Positions 1-6,119 of a DNA stretch of 8,569 nt are shown here, piece after piece. Made by a program: the position numbers and the translations under genes. Every line of letters starts with the position of its first letter. Position 1 is the stretch's first letter. Origin of the DNA: Gammaproteobacteria bacterium (GTDB lineage Bacteria > Pseudomonadota > Gammaproteobacteria > DAOWEP01); assembly GCA_030638455.1 (NCBI GenBank), contig DAOWEP010000001.1:1-8569 (forward strand). The letters run 5' to 3'. A model generated the notes under the pieces. That model saw only the letters and a list, made by a program, of their open reading frames with translations. It ran no database searches and had not been told where the DNA came from.

Positions 1-196
1 TGATTGCCACAAAGATCTTAACGCCATGTTGCCGCGCATAGCTCAAGGCCTGTTCTATTTTACTGTCATTAAAATTAAGGCCAGCAAAGTGACGGGCATT
101 GGTATCGTCCTTAAAGCCGATATAAACCACATCGGCACCCTGATCAACGGCCGCTTTCAATGAGGGGATATTACCTGCCGGACAAACCAGTTCCAC
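1..196 (-). CDS. ubiU: UbiU, O2-independent ubiquinone hydroxylation protein (U32 peptidase family), partial
   Basis: Only the first 65 codons are present; the rest lies beyond the left edge. With UbiV and UbiT, UbiU supports ubiquinone synthesis without oxygen; in E. coli UbiU and UbiV are Fe-S proteins that hydroxylate the ring using prephenate. The visible N-terminus reads MELVCPAGNIPSLKAAVDQG, followed by ADVVYIGFKDDTNARHFAGL, almost matching the E. coli UbiU (YhbU) N-terminus. The GTG at 196-194 is chosen as start because it aligns with that N-terminus and has AAGGAAG at 210-204, 7 nt upstream. That Shine-Dalgarno lies inside the last codons of yhcC, and only 2 nt separate the yhcC stop from this start, so the two are probably translationally coupled. 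The cluster-binding cysteines lie outside the window and cannot be checked. Identity is firm even from this fragment because the YIGxKDDTNARHFAGLNF stretch is distinctive. Confidence 0.93.
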   Translation of the reverse strand, partial: MELVCPAGNIPSLKAAVDQGADVVYIGFKDDTNARHFAGLNFNDSKIEQALSYARQHGVKIFVAI

Positions 197-198
197 GT

Positions 199-1134
199 TT
201 ATGCTTCCTTTAGTTGGTGAATGAAATTGCAGCCCTGTCGGCTGCCCTGTAAAAGCAGGCGATCATGGATAGCGTTCAATACCATCCACTTATGAGCACA
301 CCAGTCCGGAGCAAGTAGAAGTCGTGGTTCTGCTGTGGCCGTTAAGCGATGGAAGATAATATCCTCCGGTGTGCGTGTTATCATTTCAGTTGCCAGGTCG
401 ATATATTCATTAAACCCCATGGCCTGATATTCACCGCGTCTCCACTGCTGTGCCAACCGGGTATTTTTTACCACATGCAAAGGGTGTAGTTTCAGGCCTT
501 GTGTGCCCTCTTCAATTACCCGCTCAAGCGAGATTAGACACTCTGTTTCTGCCTCACCGGGCAGACCGATAATCAAATGTGTGCAGACCTGAAGTTGATA
601 ACGCCTGGCCCTTTTGATGGCATCCACATATTCTTCAAACCCATGGCCACGATTGACCCTGTCTAAAGTCTTGTTAAATGCAGATTGCAGGCCCAACTCA
701 AGCCATACTTCAAAGCCCTGCTGCTGATAATCGGCCAGTAATTCCAGTACCGGTTCTGGTACACAGTCCGGGCGTGTCCCTACCGACAGACCAATCACCT
801 GTTCATCGGCAAGCGCCTGATCATACAAATCCTTCAGGTAAGCAATATCCGCATAGGTATTTGTATAGGCCTGAAAATAGGCAATATACTTTTTTGCGCC
901 CGTCCTTTTTTTGACAACCCGCTTACCATTGTCAACCTGTTCCATCAGGCCAGGTGGTTCCTTTACATTTGGGCTAAAGGAAACATTGTTACAAAAGGTG
1001 CAACCGCCAATCCCCTTAGTTCCATCCCGGTTCGGGCAGGTAAAAGATGCATTGAGTGCCAGCTTATGTACCTTTTCACCATATTTGTTCCGCATGGCAG
1101 CGCCAAATGAATGCAGCAGGTTGGGGAGATACAT
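199..1134 (-). CDS. yhcC: YhcC-type radical SAM protein (TIGR01212 family)
   Basis: A 311-residue radical SAM enzyme, full length for the family (E. coli YhcC is about the same size). The Fe-S motif has the wide first gap typical of YhcC/YtqA proteins: C33, C45, C48 within FTCPNRDGTKGIGGCTFC. Further family blocks are AYFQAYTNTYA, VGTRPDCVPE, GFEVWLELGLQ, RVNRGH, HLIIGLPGE and GLKLHPLHVVKNT, each closely matching recalled E. coli YhcC. No reaction or substrate is established for the family. The ATG at 1134 aligns with the E. coli start, though its ribosome binding site is weak. The gene heads a transcription unit with ubiU, 2 nt downstream, and is divergent from ubiT. In E. coli yhcC lies elsewhere (near arcB), so its place between ubiU and ubiT is notable and suggests, without proving, a link to anaerobic quinone metabolism. 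Family call is sure; biological role is unknown. Confidence 0.95.
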   Translation of the reverse strand: MYLPNLLHSFGAAMRNKYGEKVHKLALNASFTCPNRDGTKGIGGCTFCNNVSFSPNVKEPPGLMEQVDNGKRVVKKRTGAKKYIAYFQAYTNTYADIAYLKDLYDQALADEQVIGLSVGTRPDCVPEPVLELLADYQQQGFEVWLELGLQSAFNKTLDRVNRGHGFEEYVDAIKRARRYQLQVCTHLIIGLPGEAETECLISLERVIEEGTQGLKLHPLHVVKNTRLAQQWRRGEYQAMGFNEYIDLATEMITRTPEDIIFHRLTATAEPRLLLAPDWCAHKWMVLNAIHDRLLLQGSRQGCNFIHQLKEA

Positions 1135-1199
1135 TAGCCGTACTATGTGTTATATCAATTCTAAACTTTATTTAAGAGTCACAAACATACCGATGGCAC

Positions 1200-1205
1200 A
1201 GCATA
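1200..1205 (-). promoter_or_regulatory. Candidate -10 element for the yhcC-ubiU unit
   Basis: Read on the minus strand the hexamer is TATGCT, 4 of 6 matches to TATAAT. It would give a transcription start near 1193, about 41.5 bp from the centre of the TTGAC-N4-GTCAA palindrome at 1228-1241. This is the standard class-II spacing for FNR-type activators. The match is modest and the assignment rests mainly on spacing. Confidence 0.35.
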
Positions 1206-1227
1206 GCAAAGGATAATTTCTATTATA

Positions 1228-1241
1228 TTGACACAGGTCAA
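1228..1241. promoter_or_regulatory. FNR/ANR-type binding site between divergent yhcC-ubiU and ubiT
   Basis: The 14-bp sequence TTGACACAGGTCAA is a perfect inverted repeat of TTGAC around a 4-bp centre, the layout of the FNR/ANR consensus TTGAT-N4-ATCAA with C/G in place of T/A at the inner position. TTGAC half-sites are common in FNR/ANR/DNR-type boxes. It sits in the shared upstream region of genes whose E. coli counterparts act in O2-independent ubiquinone synthesis, so oxygen-responsive control fits. A CRP site is less likely because the half-sites lack the TGTGA core. The regulator itself is not in the window. Confidence 0.7.
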
Positions 1242-1262
1242 GTGGAATTCTGATGACCGTAT

Positions 1263-1274
1263 TAGCATTATATT
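1263..1274 (+). promoter_or_regulatory. Candidate -10 region for ubiT
   Basis: Two adjacent hexamers could serve: TAGCAT at 1263-1268 (4 of 6) and TATATT at 1269-1274 (5 of 6). The first implies a start near 1275, 40.5 bp from the FNR-type palindrome centre; the second a start near 1281, 46.5 bp away. The first fits class-II FNR activation better, the second fits the -10 consensus better. Either leaves a leader of about 40 nt before the ATG at 1318. Confidence 0.35.
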
Positions 1275-1317
1275 TCTAATTTATTTTTTCTCTGTAACGA
1301 GTGTAATCAGCAAGAAA

Positions 1318-1827
1318 ATGATCATACCCACCAACCCCTTAAGCATCCCGAGACAACTCAGTCGTCAGTTGCCATTGTTGCTGGCCAGAAACTCGTCCCG
1401 AATACCCTTTGCTATTCGCCGCCTGTTGGCAGAGAAGATCTTTAAAACCGTCTTTAAGGAGGCCATGCAAGAAGGTGATTTTGATTTCCTGAATGGAAAG
1501 ACCATTAAAATTGAGATTAAGGATGCCAATATAAACTGGTACTTCAGCAAGCAAGATAAGAAAATTACAATAGAAAAATATGCAAAAGAATCCGCCAGTA
1601 TCTCTGGTAACCTGAAAGAATTCATTCTACTGGCAGCACGACGTGAAGACCCGGACACCCTGTTCTTTCAGCGTCGGCTGATGATCCAGGGGGATACCGA
1701 GGTCGGCCTGCAAATGAAAAATTTGCTCGATACCCTTGACCCGGAATGCCTGCCCTTTGCCCTCGAGAAAACCATACAGCTAGCGGCAGATATTGTTGAC
1801 GCGGATGAGCAGAACACTGGCCGTTGA
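1318..1827 (+). CDS. ubiT: UbiT, SCP2-domain accessory factor of O2-independent ubiquinone synthesis
   Basis: A 169-residue protein, close to the 174 residues of E. coli UbiT (YhbT). UbiT has a sterol-carrier-protein-2 lipid-binding fold and is thought to present quinone intermediates to UbiU/UbiV and other Ubi enzymes. The diagnostic block is at residues 108-128: ARREDPDTLFFQRRL followed by QGDTEVGL, nearly matching E. coli (ARKQDPDTLFFQRRL, EGDTELGL). The N-terminal 40 residues are basic and amphipathic (PRQLSRQLPLLLAR), as in the family. The ATG at 1318 is preferred over the upstream in-frame TTG at 1228, because the longer version would start inside the FNR-type palindrome and exceed the family length; the ribosome binding site is weak in both cases. 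It is divergent from yhcC-ubiU and stands alone on this strand, with about 120 bp before the next gene. ubiV is not visible and would be expected beyond ubiU. Confidence 0.93.
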   Translation: MIIPTNPLSIPRQLSRQLPLLLARNSSRIPFAIRRLLAEKIFKTVFKEAMQEGDFDFLNGKTIKIEIKDANINWYFSKQDKKITIEKYAKESASISGNLKEFILLAARREDPDTLFFQRRLMIQGDTEVGLQMKNLLDTLDPECLPFALEKTIQLAADIVDADEQNTGR

Positions 1828-1848
1828 TAAGGTTTTATTTCTTGACTA

Positions 1849-1878
1849 TTGCTGTCGAGTGACGTCTCAATTTATGAT
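1849..1878 (+). promoter_or_regulatory. Weak candidate promoter for the subunit 3 / GMC operon
   Basis: TTGCTG at 1849-1854 and TATGAT at 1873-1878 (5 of 6 to the -10 consensus) are separated by 18 bp in the gap after ubiT. The -35 match is poor (only TTG). No clear terminator was seen between ubiT and this site, so readthrough from ubiT is also possible. Confidence 0.25.
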
Positions 1879-1946
1879 GTAAGTCCTGCATACTATCTGA
1901 TTGTTATGTTCTTGGTCAGGTGCTTAATTGTAGAAAATTGAAGCAG

Positions 1947-2594
1947 ATGCCAAATAAAGATTCATGTCAAAAGAGAATAGATGAACTCCTGGCCGACTGG
2001 GATAACAGTCTATCCTCATCGCAGTGGCAGCGTATTGATACACTGATTGATCGACGCCAGTTCCTGTTAAAGTCCGCCGCCTTGACGGCCAGTGTCGCGG
2101 CCGCAGGCTTATTGCTGACGGCCTGCGATGTTGCCAACACGACAGGGGGTTCATTACCGTTTCAGCAAATCGAGCCCTGGCGGACATTGGATGCAGTACA
2201 ACAGCACATGTTCCCTACTGGTGTTGATTCACCAGGGGCGTTAGAGATCCGGTCGATCCATTACCTGAAGACCTTGCTTGAATCGCCCGGTATCGAAGCA
2301 GACGATAAGAGCTTTATACGTAATGGCGTGCAGTGGTTGAATGGCATTACCAGTGAACTTTTCAACAAGTCTTTTTACCAATTGGATGCGGTGCAGAGGG
2401 AAACAAGCCTGCGCAGGATCGAGAACAGTCGGCCGGGTGAGCGCTGGTTGTCACTGAACCTAAAATATGTGCTCGAGTCGCTGTTGACGGCACCTGTATA
2501 TGGTGGCAATCCGGAAGGCATCGGCTGGCAGTGGCTGGAGTATCAGCCGGGTTTTCCTTTGCCAACCGAAGACAAGAAGTACTTTAACTTATGA
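1947..2594 (+). CDS. Gluconate 2-dehydrogenase subunit 3 family protein, Tat-exported lipoprotein
   Basis: Small partner subunit of a GMC-type flavoprotein dehydrogenase. From the ATG at 1947 it is 215 residues; an in-frame GTG at 1920 would add nine. Neither start has a strong ribosome binding site. A twin-arginine motif DRRQFLLK (RR at about 36-37) leads a hydrophobic stretch SAALTASVAAAGLLLTAC, ending in a lipobox LTAC with Cys at about 60 and Asp at +2. In E. coli Asp +2 keeps lipoproteins at the inner membrane. The mature part has the family's late block LLTAPVYGGNPEGIGWQWLE and then PGFPLP. In known complexes this subunit carries the Tat signal that brings the signal-less flavoprotein across the membrane and stabilises it. 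It overlaps the GMC gene by 4 nt (ATGA), supporting a complex. The stretch before RR is unusually long for a Tat signal. Family call is good; the substrate is unknown. Confidence 0.85.
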   Translation: MPNKDSCQKRIDELLADWDNSLSSSQWQRIDTLIDRRQFLLKSAALTASVAAAGLLLTACDVANTTGGSLPFQQIEPWRTLDAVQQHMFPTGVDSPGALEIRSIHYLKTLLESPGIEADDKSFIRNGVQWLNGITSELFNKSFYQLDAVQRETSLRRIENSRPGERWLSLNLKYVLESLLTAPVYGGNPEGIGWQWLEYQPGFPLPTEDKKYFNL

Positions 2595-4294
2595 ATGTGA
2601 AGGTCGATGTTTGCATCATTGGCAGCGGCGCCGGTGGCAGCCCAGTAGCGTTAAGCCTGGCGCAGGCAGGATACTCGGTAGTAGTGCTGGAGAAGGGGCC
2701 CTGGTTTAAGGAAGACGATTTTTATAAAGATGAACTGGCCTGTTGTCGCCATTCAGTCTATACCCCCATGCTCAAGGATGAGCAGCATGTCATCGAGGAC
2801 TATGCTGGGCGTAATGACGATGGCAGTTATCGATGGAGCGCCGAGGCGACCTCGGAGTCCGGTTGGGACTTCTGGAACGGCAACTGTGTTGGCGGCTCGT
2901 CCAATTTCATGAGTGGTTTTTTCTACCGCCTCAAGCCCGAGGATTTTCGCCTGCGTTCCACCTTTGGCGCCATCGAGGGCGCCAATATTGTCGACTGGCC
3001 GATCAGTTACGAAGACCTTGAACCCTATTATGCCATGGTCGAGACCGAGGTAGGTGTCTCAGGTCGTGTTACCTCACACCCTTTTGCCGAACCGCGCTCA
3101 ACGTCTGACTTTCCCTATCCGCCTACACATGAACACCCCATTGTGAATCACTTTGATGCGGCATGTAAAAAGTTACAATTGCATTCACTCAAGACCCCGC
3201 GCGCTATTTTGCCACATGCAGTGAACAAGCGGCGCGGCTGTGAATATTCCGGTTTTTGTGGCAGTTATGGGTGCTCAAGCGGGGCCAAGGGCAGCGCCCG
3301 AGCTGCATTACTGGACAGGGCGATTGCCACGGGGCACTGTGAAATTATTCCACACGCCAAGGTGCATCATTTGAGTAGTGATGATCATGGCAAGGTGACT
3401 ACCGCAGAATATTTTGACAGGGACAATCAATCGCAACGTATTGAGGCGCGTATATTTGTCGTTGCCTGTCAGGCCATTGAAACATCACGTTTGCTACTGG
3501 CCTCTACAGGAGCGAAGCACCCGAGAGGGCTTGCCAATAAGCATGGTCAGGTTGGTAAGAACCTTTTGTTTTCCGCTGGTGGTTCTGGCACGGGTGAGTT
3601 TAATTATGCGGATCTGAACAAGTCAGATGCAGAGGCTTTCAAGACACGCGGGCCTTTTATCAATCGTGGCCTGCAGGACTGGTATTTTATTAACAACCCC
3701 AAACTGGGTGGACAGGTAAAGGGCGGCACGATAGATTTTCTATTACGCCACCCCAATGCTATCGGGCGGGCCAACACCCTGAAGTGGGGTGATGATGATA
3801 AGCTAGTCTGGGGCGAGCCCTTAAAGCAAAGACTCAAGGCGCACTTTACCGAGACCCAGTATTTTCGTTTTGAGGTCTTTTGTGACTGGTTGCCAACGGA
3901 TGATTGCTTTGTCAGCCTTGATCCTGAGGTGAAAGACAAGTGGGGTTCAGCCGTGGCACGTATCCGCATCGGCTATCATGACCACGATATAAGAATTGGC
4001 AAGTATCTGGCGGAAAAGGCGGAGCTGGTACTCAAGCAGATGGGGGCAAAGAAAATCCGTTCCGGCGTTAGCGGTTCGCCGCCACCAAATCTTGTCGCCG
4101 GAGGTTGCCGCTTTGGTGATGATCCGAAGATCTCTGTCCTCAACAAGGATTGCCGCGCCCACGATGTCGATAATCTCTACGTCACTGATGGTAGCTTTAT
4201 GCCCACTGGTGGTAGCGTACCTTATACCTGGACGATCTATGCAAACTCGTTTCGGGTAGCGGATAAGATCATCGCGCGAATGGATAAGGCCTAG
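2591..4294 (+). CDS. GMC family FAD-dependent oxidoreductase (large subunit of a subunit 3-linked dehydrogenase)
   Basis: A 567-residue flavoprotein. The FAD Rossmann motif is VDVCIIGSGAGGSPVAL with GSGAGG at 11-16 and E34 closing the second strand. The GMC block NGNCVGGSSNFMSG spans 96-109. Three close cysteines, C217, C223 and C228 (CEYSGFCGSYGC), precede GAKGSARAALLDRA. The C-terminal GMC domain is clear: CRFGDDPKISVLN, then HDVDNLYVTDGSFMPTGG. There is no signal peptide or membrane segment, so export probably depends on the Tat-bearing subunit encoded just upstream (ATGA overlap). Likely role: oxidation of an alcohol or sugar-like substrate in the periplasm, with electrons to quinone or cytochrome; no cytochrome subunit gene is adjacent. 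Odd feature: the usual catalytic His before GTCRMG appears as Leu (LVAGGCRFG), and the Asn/His of the NPTLTI motif appears as Pro (VPYTWTI). Substrate cannot be named. Confidence 0.9.
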   Translation: MNVKVDVCIIGSGAGGSPVALSLAQAGYSVVVLEKGPWFKEDDFYKDELACCRHSVYTPMLKDEQHVIEDYAGRNDDGSYRWSAEATSESGWDFWNGNCVGGSSNFMSGFFYRLKPEDFRLRSTFGAIEGANIVDWPISYEDLEPYYAMVETEVGVSGRVTSHPFAEPRSTSDFPYPPTHEHPIVNHFDAACKKLQLHSLKTPRAILPHAVNKRRGCEYSGFCGSYGCSSGAKGSARAALLDRAIATGHCEIIPHAKVHHLSSDDHGKVTTAEYFDRDNQSQRIEARIFVVACQAIETSRLLLASTGAKHPRGLANKHGQVGKNLLFSAGGSGTGEFNYADLNKSDAEAFKTRGPFINRGLQDWYFINNPKLGGQVKGGTIDFLLRHPNAIGRANTLKWGDDDKLVWGEPLKQRLKAHFTETQYFRFEVFCDWLPTDDCFVSLDPEVKDKWGSAVARIRIGYHDHDIRIGKYLAEKAELVLKQMGAKKIRSGVSGSPPPNLVAGGCRFGDDPKISVLNKDCRAHDVDNLYVTDGSFMPTGGSVPYTWTIYANSFRVADKIIARMDKA

Positions 4295-4536
4295 AAGGTG
4301 TGCAGATCGATATCACAGTAATATTAGTGTGTTTTAGTATAGAATTGCATGAGCGGCCTCTTTTTCGTATTGTTCAAATAAAGCATTGTATGGTGAAGTC
4401 GCCGCAGAACCCCGGGCCGTTATCAATGGATATTGGAACCTTGCATGAATATAGTATTTTTTAGTATCAAGCCTGTTGAAAAGTTTGAACAAGGCCGGCC
4501 TTTAACCAATGAAATCATTTTTACTGGCTAATACGT
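4295..4536. other. Intergenic spacer with a 12-bp palindrome, no clear terminator
   Basis: This AT-rich spacer between the GMC gene and the glycosylase gene has no recognisable gene. It contains the perfect palindrome AAGGCCGGCCTT at 4491-4502, two copies of TTGCATGA (4345-4352, 4441-4448) and two of TTTTAGTAT (4332-4340, 4459-4467). No GC-rich hairpin followed by a T-run was found, so the end of the GMC transcript is unclear. A promoter for the glycosylase probably lies here, but none stood out. Confidence 0.4.
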
Positions 4537-5052
4537 TTGGCTAACTGTATCAGTTTTAAGTATTCCGCTGCTCCTGACTCCAGGGTACTGATTCTTGGTT
4601 CCATGCCGGGAAAAGAGTCACTTAAACAGCAGGAATATTATGCCCACCCACAAAATAGTTTCTGGACTATCATGGGTAGGCTCTTCAATGCGGGAAGAGA
4701 CCTGCCTTATCCAGAGCGGTTAAAGAAGCTACTTGAGAATAAGGTGGCCCTATGGGATGTGGCCGGCCAGTGCATACGTGAAGGAAGCCTGGATTCCAGT
4801 ATTATCCATGATTCGGTTGTAGCTAATGACTTTATCGCACTGTTTGAGCGTTGCCCTGATATACGGAATATATTTTTTAATGGTGCCAAGGCCGAGGAAT
4901 TGTATAAAAAACTTGTATTGAAAGGGCTTCCTGAAGAGTATGAATATATTCAATATCAGCGCCTGCCTTCCACGAGTCCTGCACATGCGGCTATGACAAA
5001 AGAAGAAAAGTTGAAACAGTGGAGTAAATCTTTAAAAGAAGCAATGCTTTAA
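4537..5052 (+). CDS. DNA-deoxyinosine glycosylase (uracil-DNA glycosylase superfamily, family 6-like)
   Basis: A 171-residue single-domain enzyme, normal length for the group. Motif 1 is RVLILGSMPGKESLKQQEYY, followed by AHPQNSFWTIMGRLF; N40 is the candidate catalytic Asn, as in the hypoxanthine-DNA glycosylase family (TIGR04274-type). The second catalytic-loop motif is LPSTSPAHA at 143-151. It would excise hypoxanthine (from adenine deamination), and possibly other deaminated bases, starting base excision repair in the cytoplasm. The start is uncertain: the only in-frame ATG near the beginning lies inside the GSMPG motif, so a non-ATG start is needed, and TTG at 4537 gives a sensible N-terminus but has no good ribosome binding site. 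An out-of-frame ATG at 4509 opens an 11-codon ORF ending at 4544 across this start. The gene is a lone plus-strand unit converging on the DUF389 gene. Alternative: a MUG-like glycosylase, less likely given the LPSTSPAHA motif. Confidence 0.88.
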   Translation: MANCISFKYSAAPDSRVLILGSMPGKESLKQQEYYAHPQNSFWTIMGRLFNAGRDLPYPERLKKLLENKVALWDVAGQCIREGSLDSSIIHDSVVANDFIALFERCPDIRNIFFNGAKAEELYKKLVLKGLPEEYEYIQYQRLPSTSPAHAAMTKEEKLKQWSKSLKEAML

Positions 5053-5076
5053 TTAGAGAGTAACTATCACCATTAC

Positions 5077-6081
5077 TTACGTACTAATAACCGTTTGCCT
5101 CAGGTAAATGACTACGGCGAGTATCAATAAGGAGATTATCCAGATGGCCAGATACAGGCGCACGGATTGACTGGCCTTATGTTTCTCTGACCAGGTACGT
5201 GGGCGCACACCCTTGAACAGAAATACCAGTTTGGCTGAAAGATTGATACAGACGATGTTTACAGCTAGTAATAACCCCGCTCCTATCGCCCCCTGATATT
5301 GCTCGCTACCCAGCATTAGTCCAGCAGTTGCAATTGGCGGTAACAATGCAACTGCAACCATTACACCAACCAGTACCGAAGACAAACCTGTAGTGAGTGA
5401 AAGAGCCGCTGCCGCTCCCGATGCCAGTGCCAGACCAATGCCATCCAGCCCTACATTAGTACGTGAGCTTAGTTCTGCGCTATCGATTGGTGAGATCCAC
5501 AGGTAACCAATTGCGCAGGAAAGTATAAATGCAGTAATGATCCCGGAAAAATTCGCCTTTAAAGCGCGCCATATGAGTTCGCTGTCACCAAGTGCACTAC
5601 CCAGAGCCAGTGCAATGTTCGGACCCAGCAATGGCGCAATTACCATGGCACCAATAATTATGGCAACACTGTTTTCGATAAGCCCTATAGAGGCAACGAT
5701 GGTGGATAAGAATGTGAGCAGGAAGAAGTTATTATCAAGCCGGGCACCACGTTCGATTTCACTGTACAGTTCTTCCCTGGTTATTTGGGTACGTGATGTA
5801 TCTGCTGATTTTTCTGATACCGGTTCCTTTTCTGGCAAAGGCCATACGGCCTCTACCGGTTGAATCACAACGCGGGCATTTTCAGTTACACCCAGGACAC
5901 TTTGCAGGGCATCCATCACTGTCTGGCGTTTTTCTGGTCGGACTAACAGGCGAATGTGACTGCGCCCTTCCCCGCTTTCGGGTGTGTACCAGTAGTCCAG
6001 GACTTCATGTTGTTTTGCGATATCGACAATGAGTTCGACGTCAGATTGGTCGACGATAACTTCGAGTATCTTTAAGCTCAT
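5077..6081 (-). CDS. DUF389 family membrane protein (TIGR00341-like)
   Basis: A 334-residue protein with a soluble N-terminal domain (about 1-80), a charged linker (81-117, PLPEKEPVSEKSADT), and a membrane domain with about six or seven helices (roughly 118-136, 138-160, 176-196, 212-232, 235-255, 265-290, 308-326). The conserved DUF389 core is seen in IIIGAMVIAPLLGPNIALAL (141-160) and in SGAAAALSLTTGLSSVLVGV with ALLPPIATAG (221-254). The function of the family is not established; a transport or channel-like role is often guessed from the helix pattern. It is last in the ctpA-yibQ-yajL direction, 38 bp after yajL, so it may be co-transcribed, but its own Shine-Dalgarno is not evident. Its stop faces the glycosylase stop across 24 bp, with only a weak AGTAA/TTACT inverted repeat there and no clear terminator. 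Confidence 0.9.
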   Translation of the reverse strand: MSLKILEVIVDQSDVELIVDIAKQHEVLDYWYTPESGEGRSHIRLLVRPEKRQTVMDALQSVLGVTENARVVIQPVEAVWPLPEKEPVSEKSADTSRTQITREELYSEIERGARLDNNFFLLTFLSTIVASIGLIENSVAIIIGAMVIAPLLGPNIALALGSALGDSELIWRALKANFSGIITAFILSCAIGYLWISPIDSAELSSRTNVGLDGIGLALASGAAAALSLTTGLSSVLVGVMVAVALLPPIATAGLMLGSEQYQGAIGAGLLLAVNIVCINLSAKLVFLFKGVRPRTWSEKHKASQSVRLYLAIWIISLLILAVVIYLRQTVIST

Positions 6082-6119
6082 AATTAAAAGTATATGGATG
6101 AGTAGTGATGCTTGACTGG

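Noticed and set aside
678..1216. Plus-strand open frames opposite yhcC
   Set aside because: They lie antisense to a strongly conserved radical SAM gene, have no recognisable domain, and look like shadows.
1228..1317. N-terminal extension of UbiT from a TTG start, containing a hydrophobic stretch ISIIFLIYFF that looks like a membrane segment
   Set aside because: The TTG is the first codon of the FNR-type palindrome, the region holds likely promoter elements, and the ATG at 1318 gives the family's normal length.
4348..4366. GAGCGGCCTC followed by TTTTT as a terminator after the GMC gene
   Set aside because: The possible stem is only 3 bp, too weak to support the call.
4332..4467. Pairs of TTGCATGA and TTTTAGTAT words as a repeat element
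   Set aside because: The words are 8-9 bp, AT-rich, occur twice each in different order, and no unit structure is seen.
4491..4502. AAGGCCGGCCTT palindrome as a rho-independent terminator
   Set aside because: As a hairpin it has only a 4-bp stem with a CCGG loop and no following T-run; it could be chance.
5053..5076. Inverted repeat AGTAA/TTACT between the convergent glycosylase and DUF389 genes as a bidirectional terminator
   Set aside because: A 5-bp AT-rich stem with a 9-nt loop is too weak to claim.
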